Counted from the first letter of the stretch, positions 27,459 to 36,484 are shown. The stretch: DNA of 64,000 nt from JAHEEL01 sp963836085 (GCA_963836085.1 CAWIHT010000014.1:248001-312000); one strand, 5' to 3'. Notes: generated by a model from the sequence alone, not told the origin. Program-made: numbers and translations.

Positions 27459-29042
27459 ATGAGCATCGCATTTGTCGGGGGACTTGTTCATGGCCATTCG
27501 GGGGCAACCGCTGTCCTCGTCGAGGGGGGATCGATCGCTGCGATTGGTTCGGACACGTTGGCGCTCGGTGCCGATGACGTCATCGAACTGCGCGGACGTC
27601 CGCTGCTCCCGGGCTTCCAGGACTCCCACGTCCATCCGTCGATGGCCGGCCTCGAACTCGTCGCCTGTCACCTCCTCGAGACGCCCCACACCGAGCAGGC
27701 CTACCTGTCGGAGATCCGGGCGTACGCCGATCGATCGGACGCGCCGTGGATCACGGGAGCCGGTTGGTCCATGGAGGCCTTCGACCGCGGCATTCCTACG
27801 GCCGCAGCGCTCGACACCGTGGTCCCCGATCGCCCGGTCATGCTGTGGAACTCTGACCATCACGGAGCATGGGTGAACTCGAAGGCCCTCGAAATCGCCG
27901 GCTTCACAGCGGCGACGCCGGATCCTCCGGACGGCCGGTTCGATCGCGACGAGCGCGGCAACCCGATCGGTTCGCTCCAGGAGGGCGCGGTCGACATGAT
28001 CCTTCCGTTCATGCCGGTTCCGACCTCCGAGGAACGAATCGCAGGGATCCTCGCCGGACAGGAGTACCTGCTCTCCCTCGGCATCACCGCCTGGCAGGAC
28101 GCCATGGTCGATCCCGCGACGCACGGCGCCTACGTGACCCTCGACGGGCGCGGCGGTCTCATCGCGGACGTCGTCGGCGGCCTGTGGTGGGAGCGCACCC
28201 AGGGTGCCGAACAGGTCGAAGCGTTCGCCGCCCGCCGTGATGCCACCCCGCCCGGTCGCTACCGGGCAACATCGATCAAGATCATGCTCGACGGCGTGGC
28301 CGAGAACCAGACCGCATCGATGCTCGAACCGTATCTCGACGGCGCTGGGAATCCGACCGGCAACCGTGGCATCGACTTCATCGATCCAGACGACCTCATC
28401 CGGTACGTCACCATGCTCGACGCCGCGGGGTTCCAGGTCCACTTCCACGCCCTCGGCGACCGTGCGGTGCGACAGGGCCTCGATGCCATCGAGGCCGCGA
28501 TCCGGGCAAACGGGGACAGCAAGCGACGGCACCACCTCGCCCATCTCCAAGTGGTCGACAGCGCTGACGTTCCGCGGTTCGCGGCGCTCGGCGCCGGCGC
28601 CAACGCGCAGCCGCTCTGGGCTCGTCACGAGGACCAGATGGATGTGCTCACGATCCCGTTCCTCGACCCCACGGCGGCAAGACACCAGTATCCCTGGCGC
28701 TCCCTCCTCGACGCCGACGCACCGCTCATGTTTGGTTCCGACTGGAACGTCTCCTCACCGGATCCGCTCCTCGGGATCGGCACCGCGGTCTCGCGGACCC
28801 GGCCGACGTCACGGCCTGAGCCGTTCCTCCCAGAGCAGCGCATCTCGATGCAGGAGGCGATCGGGGCGTACACCGCCGGTTCGGCGTGGGGGGCCCATCG
28901 TGAGACCCACACCGGCCGGATCGAGATCGGCTTCGATGCCGACCTCGTCGTCGTGGACCGCCCCCTCGTCACCGCCACAGATGCGTTCACCGCGACCATC
29001 GGTTTGACGATGGTCCAGGGAGACGTGGTCTACGAGAAGTAG
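27459..29042 (+). CDS. YtcJ-like amidohydrolase
   Basis: A 527-residue metal-dependent hydrolase of the amidohydrolase superfamily (YtcJ/exoenzyme-regulatory AepA type). It has the metal motif FQDSHVHP, an HALGDRA metal-site segment, HLAHLQ and FGSDWNVSSPDP. A TACCAT box at 27446-27451 lies 7 bases before the ATG with no ribosome site, indicating a leaderless transcript. A paralogue is at 43341. Substrate unknown; the amine-catabolic neighbours suggest an N-acylated or cyclic amine product (inferred). Confidence 0.82.
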   Translation: MSIAFVGGLVHGHSGATAVLVEGGSIAAIGSDTLALGADDVIELRGRPLLPGFQDSHVHPSMAGLELVACHLLETPHTEQAYLSEIRAYADRSDAPWITGAGWSMEAFDRGIPTAAALDTVVPDRPVMLWNSDHHGAWVNSKALEIAGFTAATPDPPDGRFDRDERGNPIGSLQEGAVDMILPFMPVPTSEERIAGILAGQEYLLSLGITAWQDAMVDPATHGAYVTLDGRGGLIADVVGGLWWERTQGAEQVEAFAARRDATPPGRYRATSIKIMLDGVAENQTASMLEPYLDGAGNPTGNRGIDFIDPDDLIRYVTMLDAAGFQVHFHALGDRAVRQGLDAIEAAIRANGDSKRRHHLAHLQVVDSADVPRFAALGAGANAQPLWARHEDQMDVLTIPFLDPTAARHQYPWRSLLDADAPLMFGSDWNVSSPDPLLGIGTAVSRTRPTSRPEPFLPEQRISMQEAIGAYTAGSAWGAHRETHTGRIEIGFDADLVVVDRPLVTATDAFTATIGLTMVQGDVVYEK

Positions 29043-29353
29043 CCACGAGAAGTCTCCGCCTCTCCTACGAAGTGGGAGAGGCGCGAGCACCGGCCGCCAG
29101 GCCGGAGCGCAGCGGAGAGGGCTCTGGGAGCATGAGTCGCTCAGATGAGGCCTGGAGTGTGGATAGAGGCCCCCTCTGCGATCGAGCAGCCGCTCGATCG
29201 CGTCTCCCCCACTTCGTGAGGGAGACGAAGACCACGTCGTCCCAATCACGTACGTCGCCCTGATCCGCACACCAGCACGCGTCAACAAGGCGCTCGAATA
29301 CAACACCTCAAGGGGAGGAATATCGTCGAGCGCGTTGGATTACCATCCCTCGC
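29043..29353. repeat. Intergenic region with family B repeat, copy 1
   Basis: Positions about 29053-29230 hold a long element. It starts with an inverted CGCCTCTCC/GGAGAGGCG, has a GC-rich core with CCGGCCGCCAGGCCGGAG, then GCGATCGAGC/GCTCGATCGC around a short loop, and ends CGTCTCCCCC...GGGAGACG. A second copy in the opposite orientation is at 55102-55284. The remaining bases hold the TACCAT box (29341-29346) of the next gene; I see no gene. Confidence 0.75.
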
Positions 29354-30631
29354 ATGAAGACGGTTCCCTACTGGACCGATCGAACACCGCGGCCCGATGG
29401 GCTGACGGTTGAGGATCCGCCTCCGACTGCCGACGTCGTGATCATCGGTGCCGGAGTCACCGGGCTGACCGCAGCACGACGCCTCGCCGACCTTGGGCGA
29501 TCTGTGGTTGTCGTCGATGCCATGGAACTCGGCCAGGGTGCGTCGGCGATGAACGGCGGCCAACTCAACTACGGGCTGAAGCCCGGCAACGCCGCCCTCA
29601 CCAAACGGTTCGGCGCAGACACGGCCCGGGCACTGTGGAACGCCTCGCTCGAGGCCATCGACATGGCCGAGCAGTTCAGCATCGAGGACGGCTTCGACGC
29701 GGACTTCCGGCGCTGTGGTGCCGTCTCCCTGGGATATCGGCAGGGCGGACTCGACGTCGCACGCAAGGAGTCCCGTGCCATGCAGGAGATGTACGGTTTC
29801 GAGACCACCGTCGTCGAAGGCGACGACCTCCCTTCGGTCATCGGCTCCGACGCGTTCGCATACGCCGTCGTCAGCACGGCGGATGCGGCCGTCGATCCGG
29901 CGAAGTACAGCTTCGGGCTCGCCGGCGGTGTCGCCCGCCGCGGCGTCCCGATCGTCGAGAACTGCACGGTCACCGGTCTGTACCGATCGGGATCCGTTCA
30001 CTTCGTCGCTACGAGCAAGGGTACGATTCAGGCCGGGGACGTGCTGATGGCGACCAACGGCTACACGCCGGAGGGCCTCGTTCCCGAGATTCGGCGCCAA
30101 GTCGTCCCGATCGGTTCCTACATGGTCGCGACCGTCCCCCTCGATCCGGACCTGCTCGATCGCCTGATGCCGGGCAAGCGCGTCTACTGGACCAAGCGGA
30201 GGTTCCTCAACTACTTCCGTCGCTCCGAAGACAATCGACTCCTCTTCGGAGGCCGGCCGAACCTCTCGCCGAACCTCGACCTGCCACAGGTCGCAGAAGG
30301 TATGCAGACGGCCATCGGCGAACTCTTCCCGGACCTCGAGGACGTCGAGCTGACCCACGTGTGGGGCGGCAGGCTCGCAGCCACCTTCGACCTGCTCCCC
30401 CACCTCGGGCAGACCGACAGCGGTATCTGGTACGCCGTCGGCTATGGCGGTCACGGCATGAGCCTCGCCACCTATCTCGGTACGGCGGCCGGCGGTCTGC
30501 TCGGCGGCGCGGTCGACGACGATCCCTTCCTCGGACTCCCCCATCCGACCCGCTTCTACTACCGCGGCAAGCCGTGGTTCCTCCCGGCCGGCGGCGTCGT
30601 CTTCCGCAATCTCGACCGGATCGGCCGATAG
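29354..30631 (+). CDS. FAD-dependent amine oxidoreductase (PuuB/DadA-like)
   Basis: A 425-residue flavoprotein of the DAO family. The dinucleotide motif is VVIIGAGVTGLTAARRLAD, followed by GASAMNGGQLNYG, and a C-terminal YAVGYGGHGMSLATYLG that closes the FAD site. The N-terminal tail PYWTDRTPRP resembles gamma-glutamylputrescine oxidase-type proteins. It probably oxidises a secondary or glutamylated amine and fits the polyamine locus. TACCAT at 29341-29346 lies 7 bases before the ATG (leaderless pattern). Confidence 0.82.
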   Translation: MKTVPYWTDRTPRPDGLTVEDPPPTADVVIIGAGVTGLTAARRLADLGRSVVVVDAMELGQGASAMNGGQLNYGLKPGNAALTKRFGADTARALWNASLEAIDMAEQFSIEDGFDADFRRCGAVSLGYRQGGLDVARKESRAMQEMYGFETTVVEGDDLPSVIGSDAFAYAVVSTADAAVDPAKYSFGLAGGVARRGVPIVENCTVTGLYRSGSVHFVATSKGTIQAGDVLMATNGYTPEGLVPEIRRQVVPIGSYMVATVPLDPDLLDRLMPGKRVYWTKRRFLNYFRRSEDNRLLFGGRPNLSPNLDLPQVAEGMQTAIGELFPDLEDVELTHVWGGRLAATFDLLPHLGQTDSGIWYAVGYGGHGMSLATYLGTAAGGLLGGAVDDDPFLGLPHPTRFYYRGKPWFLPAGGVVFRNLDRIGR

Positions 30632-30709
30632 GCCGAAACCCTGATGTCGAGCCCCGTGCCGGCCCGGTGCGGCGGAATATGTTGCCTTGATCGGTAGTTT
30701 TCGGTCGAC

Positions 30710-31558
30710 ATGGAGTCCTCCGAAACGACCGTCCCCGTCTGCTACCGGCACCCGGACCGGGTCACCGGCCTGTCCTGCAGTCGCTGCGGCAAGTCGATCT
30801 GCGTCGATTGCAGCAACGACAACGCGGTCGGTCAACTCTGTCCGGATTGCGCCGCCCCGAGCGGCCGGCACCGGGTCATCCAGGGCCGCCAGATCTACGG
30901 CAAGCCGACGTTCCAAACGGCACCCGTCAGCTTCACGATCATGGCGGTCACCGTCGCGATCTTCGTCGCCGGGATGCTCTCGATCGATCTCGACGTGTGG
31001 TTCACCAACACGTTCGCCCAGGCGAACTGGCTCGTCGAAGCAGGCGATTGGTGGCGCATCTTCACGGCCGCACTCCTCCACGGGTCGTGGATCCACCTCG
31101 GCTTCAACATGTATGCGCTCTACCTGTTCGGCCCCCGAATGGAGCAGCAGGTGGGCTCGGTCCCATTCGCCGCTCTCTACCTGGCGACCGCCGGCGCCGG
31201 CGGGCTGTTCTCCTACCTCCTCGGTCCCCTCGAGCAGGTCAGCATCGGAGCATCGGGTGCGATCTTCGGCCTCTTCGGGGCGTGGATCTTCGTTGCGTGG
31301 AAGATGCGCAAGACGCCCGGCGGCCGTTCGATGTTCACCCAACTTTTCGTGCTGCTCGCCATCAACGTCGTCATCAGCCTCACACCCGGCATCGACGGTC
31401 TCGCCCACCTCGGCGGATTCGTCGCCGGCCTCGCCATCGCCGCCCTTTGGTCCGTCTTCGCCGCGGGCAAGGCGAACGCCGTCGGAATACGAACGGCGAT
31501 CGCCGGCGGCTTCATCGCCGCCGACCTCGCCGCAGTGCTGTTGCTCGCCCCGTTCTGA
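30710..31558 (+). CDS. Rhomboid-family intramembrane serine protease with N-terminal zinc-binding domain
   Basis: A 282-residue membrane protease. Residues 1-50 form a B-box-like Cys/His zinc-binding module (C11, H14, C23, C26, C31, C34, C44, C47). The rhomboid core has the oxyanion Asn in HLGFNMY (N133), the catalytic Ser in GASGAIFG (S182) and the catalytic His in LAHLGG (H233). Six or seven membrane spans are visible. Start 30710 is 9 bases after TAGTTT. It cleaves membrane proteins; targets unknown. Confidence 0.9.
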   Translation: MESSETTVPVCYRHPDRVTGLSCSRCGKSICVDCSNDNAVGQLCPDCAAPSGRHRVIQGRQIYGKPTFQTAPVSFTIMAVTVAIFVAGMLSIDLDVWFTNTFAQANWLVEAGDWWRIFTAALLHGSWIHLGFNMYALYLFGPRMEQQVGSVPFAALYLATAGAGGLFSYLLGPLEQVSIGASGAIFGLFGAWIFVAWKMRKTPGGRSMFTQLFVLLAINVVISLTPGIDGLAHLGGFVAGLAIAALWSVFAAGKANAVGIRTAIAGGFIAADLAAVLLLAPF

Positions 31559-31590
31559 CGACCGACGCCGACCGAGCCTGGAACGAGAGC

Positions 31591-31616
31591 GTCCCCCGGA
31601 GCGCGCCCCGGGGGAC
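31591..31616. terminator. Bidirectional terminator between convergent genes
   Basis: A 9-bp GC stem (GTCCCCCGG / CCGGGGGAC) with an 8-base loop lies between the rhomboid stop and the end of the minus-strand gene at 31639. The T-rich tails are weak. Confidence 0.6.
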
Positions 31617-31638
31617 TCATTCTCGGCGGCTTGAGCGT

Positions 31639-32556
31639 TCAGCCCCCGGCCATGTAGTGCTCACTGACAAGGAACTCGCCGTCTCGCTCCACGACCGTCC
31701 ACATGCCGTTCTGGTTGTGATCGCTCCCTTGGCGGGTGATGGTCGCTCCTTCATTGGATACGTACCACGTTCCTGCACCGTTGCTCAGGGCATAGACCGG
31801 ACCAGGAGTCGACATCTGCCAGTCCCAACCGTCGAGCAAGGGCATGACGTTCGACCGGACGGACTCGATGTCGTGATCGAAATTGCCGGCCTCGGGGCCG
31901 TATATCCGGTAGTTGGCCGTCACCAACCCTTCCAATGCGTCGGCGTCGTGCGCGTTCCACGCGGCGTTGTACCCCTCCATCAGTTCGACGATCTCCGGCG
32001 GGGCTGCGTTGGGGCTGTTCGGCCGCATCGCGAGCGTCATCCAGGCGACGAGGCCAACGACGGCGATCGCCAGGACGACGATCAGTACGATCGGCCAACG
32101 GCTCGGTGCGCTGGGTTCTGTGGCGGTGTTGACATTGGTGTCTTCAATGGTCTCCATGACCCTCACCCTTCCTTCGTCTACATCCCTCGGTTCTTCATGT
32201 TTCTTCGGGCGCCGCATCATCCAGGTCACGGCAGCGGCCGCAACGGCGGCCACGAGTCCGGCAATGAGCCAGAGGCCAACGGTCCCGCCATCGGTCTGGA
32301 CGACATCAGCGGCATCTGAGCCGAACTCTCCAGAGAACCGCTCGGTCACGCTGAGGACGGCGGCGAGGCCGCCGAGCGCCGCAATCGTCGCCGCGAACGC
32401 CCCGACGGCCGCCCAGGCCGGCCGCAGGTTCCGTTGCGTCTTCAGTGGTTCAAGTCGTGTCTCGGTCACTGCAGCCTGGGCGATGACGTCCTCAACGGAG
32501 ATGCGCTCGACGCCGGCATCGAAGTAGTCGTGGAGTTGGCGTTCAACGCGTGACAT
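31639..32556 (-). CDS. Membrane protein with C-terminal NTF2/SnoaL-like domain, putative anti-sigma partner
   Basis: A 305-residue protein. A short cytoplasmic N-terminus (MSRVERQLHDYFDAGVERIS) is followed by membrane helices near residues 48-68, 94-112 and 158-176. The outer C-terminal part (about 190-305) has the NTF2-like pattern IVELMEGYNAAWNAHDADALEGLV and a WTVVERDGEFLVSEHY end. It overlaps the sigma-factor gene by 14 bases, so a regulatory partnership as anti-sigma factor is likely (inferred), though no ZAS zinc motif is present. The outer domain might sense a small molecule. Confidence 0.7.
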   Translation of the reverse strand: MSRVERQLHDYFDAGVERISVEDVIAQAAVTETRLEPLKTQRNLRPAWAAVGAFAATIAALGGLAAVLSVTERFSGEFGSDAADVVQTDGGTVGLWLIAGLVAAVAAAAVTWMMRRPKKHEEPRDVDEGRVRVMETIEDTNVNTATEPSAPSRWPIVLIVVLAIAVVGLVAWMTLAMRPNSPNAAPPEIVELMEGYNAAWNAHDADALEGLVTANYRIYGPEAGNFDHDIESVRSNVMPLLDGWDWQMSTPGPVYALSNGAGTWYVSNEGATITRQGSDHNQNGMWTVVERDGEFLVSEHYMAGG

Positions 32557-33013
32557 CGGTGCCCACCCCCAATGCAGCTCGCACCCGTCGCAGACCGCGG
32601 TCGGCGTGGGTTCGCACCGACCACCGGGAGATCCCCAGCAGATCGGCGACCTCTCGTTCGCTGAAGTCCATCCCGTGAATCAACACGACCGCAACCCGCT
32701 GGTTCTTCGACAGGCTGGCAAGGGCGTCGGTGAGGCCCGGTTCCACGGACGGGGCTTCAACAGCCGGCAACGCCGGGAACAGCACCCTCGGACGGTGGTA
32801 GCGCCTCGCCTTCGACTGGCCAACGCGGTAGAGGTAGCCGGCGGGATTGCGCTTGTCATTGAGACTCTCCCAGTGTTCCCAGGCCCACACCAGGGCATCG
32901 GCCGTGGCCTCCGCTCCCACTTCCAGGCCGTAGGCCGCCGCCAGGGCGTACGAGAGTCTCGGCTCTGTCTCTTTGACAAATCGAGTGAACGCTCGATGGG
33001 CATCGGGTTCCAC
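32543..33013 (-). CDS. ECF-type RNA polymerase sigma factor
   Basis: A 156-residue sigma-70 family protein starting at GTG 33013 with GGAGG upstream. Region 2 is reduced but recognisable (ALVWAWEHWESLNDKRNPAGYLYRVGQSKARR); region 4 has the helix-turn-helix LSKNQRVAVVLIHGMDFSEREVADLLGISRWSVRTHADRGLRRVRAAL. It is cotranscribed with the membrane protein it overlaps. Target promoters unknown. Confidence 0.82.
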   Translation of the reverse strand: MEPDAHRAFTRFVKETEPRLSYALAAAYGLEVGAEATADALVWAWEHWESLNDKRNPAGYLYRVGQSKARRYHRPRVLFPALPAVEAPSVEPGLTDALASLSKNQRVAVVLIHGMDFSEREVADLLGISRWSVRTHADRGLRRVRAALGVGTDVTR

Positions 33014-33126
33014 GGGTCCTCCGTGACTCTCATCCTACGAAACCATCGAACCCCCCGCAGTGGGCGACAAGAATTCTTCGAGACGCAGAACCGCGGCGGC
33101 AGACCTGTACCCTCTAGACCGCACCG

Positions 33127-34143
33127 ATGAGCAACGGATACGACCCCGGCGTCGAACTCGACGCAGCAGCAGAACTCGCCGATCGGATCGATTGGCGGGT
33201 CACCTCCACATGGACCGACGACGTGCTCGGTGGTTTCGGCGGATTCTCCGCCGGCTTGCGCGTCCCACCAGGGTTCAACAAGCCGGTGCTGGTGATGTCA
33301 ACCGCAGGCATCGGAACCAAGTCGGAGATCGCCCGCGCCACCGGCCTCGTCGAAGGCCTCGGCTACGACCTCCTAGCGATGGTCGCCGACGACCTCTCGA
33401 CGGGCGGGGCCATGCCACTCGCCATGCAGGACTACATCGCCGTCGGCTACCTCGACCTCGACCGCGTCGAACTGCTCGTCGAGTCGATCACCGACGCATG
33501 CGCCGACAACGACGTCGCTCTGCTCGGCGGTGAGACGGTCGAACATCCGGGCGTCATCGACGGCGACCGTTTCGACCTCGCGGCGACTGCGCTGGGGATC
33601 GTTGAACTCGGCGACGAGATCGACAACGATCGGATCGAAGCGGGCGATGTGATCATCGGCGTGCACAGCCCCAACCTCAGGACCAGCGGCTTCTCGATGG
33701 TCCGGGCGCTGATCGTCGACCAACTCGATCTTGACGCAGCGTTCCCTGGATCTGACCAGACCTTCGCCGAGGTGCTGCTTGAACCCTCGGCTGTCTACGC
33801 GCAATCGGTGGTCAACGCCCTCGCCAGAGCCGAGGCTCACGGACTTGCCCACGTGAAGGACGGTGGCATCCCGTACGGCGTCGGGAAGACCCTCCCCGAG
33901 GGAACCGCAGCCGTCATCGAACGGTCCCGGTGGGAGATGCCGGAGGTGTTCTCAGTGCTGCAGGACCTCGGATCGGTCTCCGACCAGGAGATGTTCCGCA
34001 CCTTCAACATGGGCATCGGCTATGTGGCCATCGCCCCCGAGGCGAACGCCGATCTCCTCATCCGCGGCTTCAGGTCATACGATCAGGTTGCCACCGTCAT
34101 CGGCCGGATCGTCGAAGGCGACGGCGTCGTCGACATCCGCTGA
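33127..34143 (+). CDS. purM: PurM-like AIR synthase, divergent
   Basis: A 338-residue member of the PurM/AIR-synthase superfamily. The whole chain follows PurM order: nucleotide loop STAGIGTKSEIARATG, LLAMVADDL, GGETVEHPG, LRTSGFSMVRAL, AEAHGLAHVKDGG and FRTFNMGIGYVAIAP. Several conserved residues differ from classical PurM: the TDGVGTK motif has Ala60 for Asp, and the VNDL motif is ADDL. It may be the genuine cyclo-ligase of a divergent lineage or a paralogue with another role; the other pur genes for this step are not nearby. TACCCT at 33108-33113. Confidence 0.72.
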   Translation: MSNGYDPGVELDAAAELADRIDWRVTSTWTDDVLGGFGGFSAGLRVPPGFNKPVLVMSTAGIGTKSEIARATGLVEGLGYDLLAMVADDLSTGGAMPLAMQDYIAVGYLDLDRVELLVESITDACADNDVALLGGETVEHPGVIDGDRFDLAATALGIVELGDEIDNDRIEAGDVIIGVHSPNLRTSGFSMVRALIVDQLDLDAAFPGSDQTFAEVLLEPSAVYAQSVVNALARAEAHGLAHVKDGGIPYGVGKTLPEGTAAVIERSRWEMPEVFSVLQDLGSVSDQEMFRTFNMGIGYVAIAPEANADLLIRGFRSYDQVATVIGRIVEGDGVVDIR

Positions 34144-34153
34144 GCGCACCCCG

Positions 34154-34942
34154 TTACTCGCCGCAGGTGATGCCACCGATGATGCTGGTCACGAGCGAGT
34201 CATCGTCCTGGCCGGTTGCATAGCCGAAGAGTTGCGTGTGGTCGGTGGGATCGTCGTCGACCCTCCAGGACCCGGCGGACGGATCCCACGGGCTCTCGTA
34301 GATCTCCATCGTGGGATACAGCGTCTGGCCGACGAGGAGCGTCGCTCCGATGGTCAGGCCTTCCGACGTCGCCAAGTCGACGTCGCCGCCGAAGTAGTCG
34401 TAACCGAATAGGTGCTCGCCGCCGGTCGGCTTGTGACTGGTCTCCGCCTTGGTGAACAACAGCGTGAAGGCGGAGCCGAATCCAGATGGATTCGTACCCC
34501 ACTGCACCCCGCGAACCTCCGGTGGCGGACAGGTCCCGAACTCGCTGAAGAAGTCGACCCACCCGGTGTCACGATCGGGAGGACCGAGTGAGGCGGTCGC
34601 GTATCCGATCGCCTCATCTGGGGAAGCCCCGAACATCACGCCGCCGATCCCATCCGCCTCCAATTCGAGTGGCGGCAGTGTCGTCGTGGTCGTGGGTGCT
34701 TCAGTGGTCGTCGTCGGCGCCTCGGTGGTGGTTGTTGGCGCTTCGGTCGTGGTCGTCGTAGCGGCCTCGGTCGTCGTAGCGGTCTCGGTCGTCGTGGTGG
34801 CCTCTGACGTCGTGGTCATCTCGGACGCAGCTTCGTCGCTGTCACCAGAGATACGCAGGATGAGGAACACCAGGATGGCGATCAGGAGACCGATCGCAAT
34901 ACCGAGGGCCACGGCGAGAATCGTCGAACGTTGTTCGCTCAT
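34154..34942 (-). CDS. Membrane-anchored protein with Thr-rich linker, unknown function
   Basis: A 262-residue protein. One N-terminal membrane helix (about residues 8-30) is followed by a Thr/Glu/Ala/Pro linker made of repeated TTTTEAP units (about 40-90), then a globular domain of about 170 residues with four or more acidic loops and cysteines C137-type and a terminal CGE. The domain has the GVMFGASPDEAIGYATASLGPPDRDTGW pattern found in some actinobacterial exported proteins. TAGCCT at 34949-34954 lies 6 bases before ATG 34942; GTG 34948 is an alternative. I cannot name a function. Confidence 0.7.
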   Translation of the reverse strand: MSEQRSTILAVALGIAIGLLIAILVFLILRISGDSDEAASEMTTTSEATTTTETATTTEAATTTTTEAPTTTTEAPTTTTEAPTTTTTLPPLELEADGIGGVMFGASPDEAIGYATASLGPPDRDTGWVDFFSEFGTCPPPEVRGVQWGTNPSGFGSAFTLLFTKAETSHKPTGGEHLFGYDYFGGDVDLATSEGLTIGATLLVGQTLYPTMEIYESPWDPSAGSWRVDDDPTDHTQLFGYATGQDDDSLVTSIIGGITCGE

Positions 34943-35039
34943 GGCCACAGGCTACGCGTCGCGTTCGCTGCTTGGTGGGCAATCAACGACCCGGTTCACC
35001 CATCACTCGCGGCCGGGTGCGCCGATACACTCTCCGCCT

Positions 35040-35819
35040 ATGCAGCCCGCCTTCGTTCTCATCACGATGCTCGTGGGCGGCACCGCGTTCGGCTGGCTCG
35101 CCCGGCTGATCGTACCGGGGCGTCAACCGTTGTCCTGGGCGGAGACGACGCTGGTCGGTATTGCGGGGTCCGCCGTGGGTGCAACCGTGGGGAACTTGGC
35201 GGGGGTGGATCAAGGTCTGTTCGAGTTCAGCCTGTGGACGATCGTCGGATCGGCGCTCGGCTCCGTGGCGGTCCTCGGTATCGTCCTCTTGGTCATGGAC
35301 CGCCTCGGTGTGCGTCAGGCGAAACCGGCCAGCACAGCCGACCTCGCCGCGGGAGGAGAGACCGCTCGCGTCGAGTTCAAGCAAACCGCCCGCTGGAATG
35401 TCCACACCCAGCAACGGGACCCCACGCTCGAACTGGTGATCGCCAAGACCGTCGCCGGATTCCTCAACAGCGACGGCGGAACGCTCCTCATCGGCGTTGA
35501 TGACAACGGGAACCCGACCGGTCTCGAGAACGATCTCAGCCTCGGCAAGTCGCCGGATCATGACCGTCTTCAACTCTTCCTCGTCGACCTCCTCCAGCGG
35601 ACGCTGGGGAAGACCGCAACGACCCTCGTGTCGATCACCTTCGAGCCAATCACGGCGGTGGACGTCTGTCGACTGGACGTGAGAGCCTCCGAGCGGCCCG
35701 TCTTCCTCGACGAGCCCAAGGGTCCGAGAACCGCCGACTTCTACGTCAGGATCGGCAACTCAACGCGACGCCTTCTCCCCGACGAACTGCTCCGCTACCA
35801 AGAGTCCCACTGGGGCTGA
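35040..35819 (+). CDS. YeaQ/GlsB-like membrane domain fused to a Schlafen AlbA_2 domain
   Basis: A 259-residue two-domain protein. Residues 1-88 form three glycine-rich membrane helices in the transglycosylase-associated (YeaQ/YmgE) pattern, including GIAGSAVGATVG and VGSALGSVAVLGIVLL. Residues 105-255 are an AlbA_2 (Schlafen-type) domain: VEFKQTARWN, VIAKTVAGFLNSDGGTLLIGVDDNGNPTGLENDL and FYVRIGNSTRRL. AlbA_2 proteins bind nucleic acid or act as nucleases in some cases. The start at 35040 is 8 bases after TACACT (35026-35031); the long extension to 34449 is antisense to the previous gene. Confidence 0.82.
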   Translation: MQPAFVLITMLVGGTAFGWLARLIVPGRQPLSWAETTLVGIAGSAVGATVGNLAGVDQGLFEFSLWTIVGSALGSVAVLGIVLLVMDRLGVRQAKPASTADLAAGGETARVEFKQTARWNVHTQQRDPTLELVIAKTVAGFLNSDGGTLLIGVDDNGNPTGLENDLSLGKSPDHDRLQLFLVDLLQRTLGKTATTLVSITFEPITAVDVCRLDVRASERPVFLDEPKGPRTADFYVRIGNSTRRLLPDELLRYQESHWG

Positions 35820-35851
35820 CGGAGGAGCACGGACCAGGTACCGTTGCCGCC

Positions 35852-36460
35852 ATGAGTGGAACCCCTGACTACCCGATCACCGTCCAGATGCCCATCGACG
35901 CCGAGCAACGCAACCGGTGGCTGGCCGCGGCCGGCATCGTGGCCCTGAAACTGGTCCTCCTGCTGCCGCACATCATCCTGCTGTTCCTGTTCGGCATGAT
36001 GATCCAAATCCTGGCCTGGCTCGGCTATTGGGGCATCGCCTTCACCGACCGCCTGCCCGACCCGATCCGGCGCATCGAGATCATCTTCCTCGCCTGGATC
36101 ACTCGGGTCGTTGCATGGTTCGCAGGCACCACAGATGTGTATCCGACGTTCGGCACCGACGACAGCTACCCGGTGACGGTCACCGTTGAGGTTGCCCCTC
36201 AGCCACGGAACCGGCTGCTGGCGGTGCTCGGCATCTTCCTCATCCGCACCCTCGCAGCCCTCCCCCATTTCGTCATCCTGTTCCTCATGAGCTTCGGCGT
36301 GCTCCTGGTCGCCTGGATTGGCTACGTGATCGTTGTGTTCACGGGCCAACTGCCACTCGGTCTCCACGAGTTCATCTTGAACTATCAGCGGTGGTGGGCG
36401 CGAGCGTGGGGCTGGACCGTCGCACTGACCGACGAGTACCCGCCCTTCACGCTCAACTGA
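35852..36460 (+). CDS. DUF4389 membrane protein, internally duplicated
   Basis: A 202-residue integral membrane protein made of two similar halves (about residues 6-100 and 107-200). Each half starts with YPxTV, then RNRxLA, an LPHxxxLFL helix, a second helix with AWxGY, and ends near xYPxF. This is the DUF4389 pattern. TACCGT at 35839-35844 lies 7 bases before the ATG. Function unknown. Confidence 0.75.
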   Translation: MSGTPDYPITVQMPIDAEQRNRWLAAAGIVALKLVLLLPHIILLFLFGMMIQILAWLGYWGIAFTDRLPDPIRRIEIIFLAWITRVVAWFAGTTDVYPTFGTDDSYPVTVTVEVAPQPRNRLLAVLGIFLIRTLAALPHFVILFLMSFGVLLVAWIGYVIVVFTGQLPLGLHEFILNYQRWWARAWGWTVALTDEYPPFTLN

Positions 36461-36484
36461 CCACGTCTCCATCAGGTCGACGGA

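Noticed and set aside
29282..31408. 708-codon open frame on the minus strand
   Set aside because: It lies antisense to the PuuB-like and rhomboid genes, which have clear motifs; its Arg/Asp/Glu/Gly-rich composition is typical of shadow frames in GC-rich DNA.
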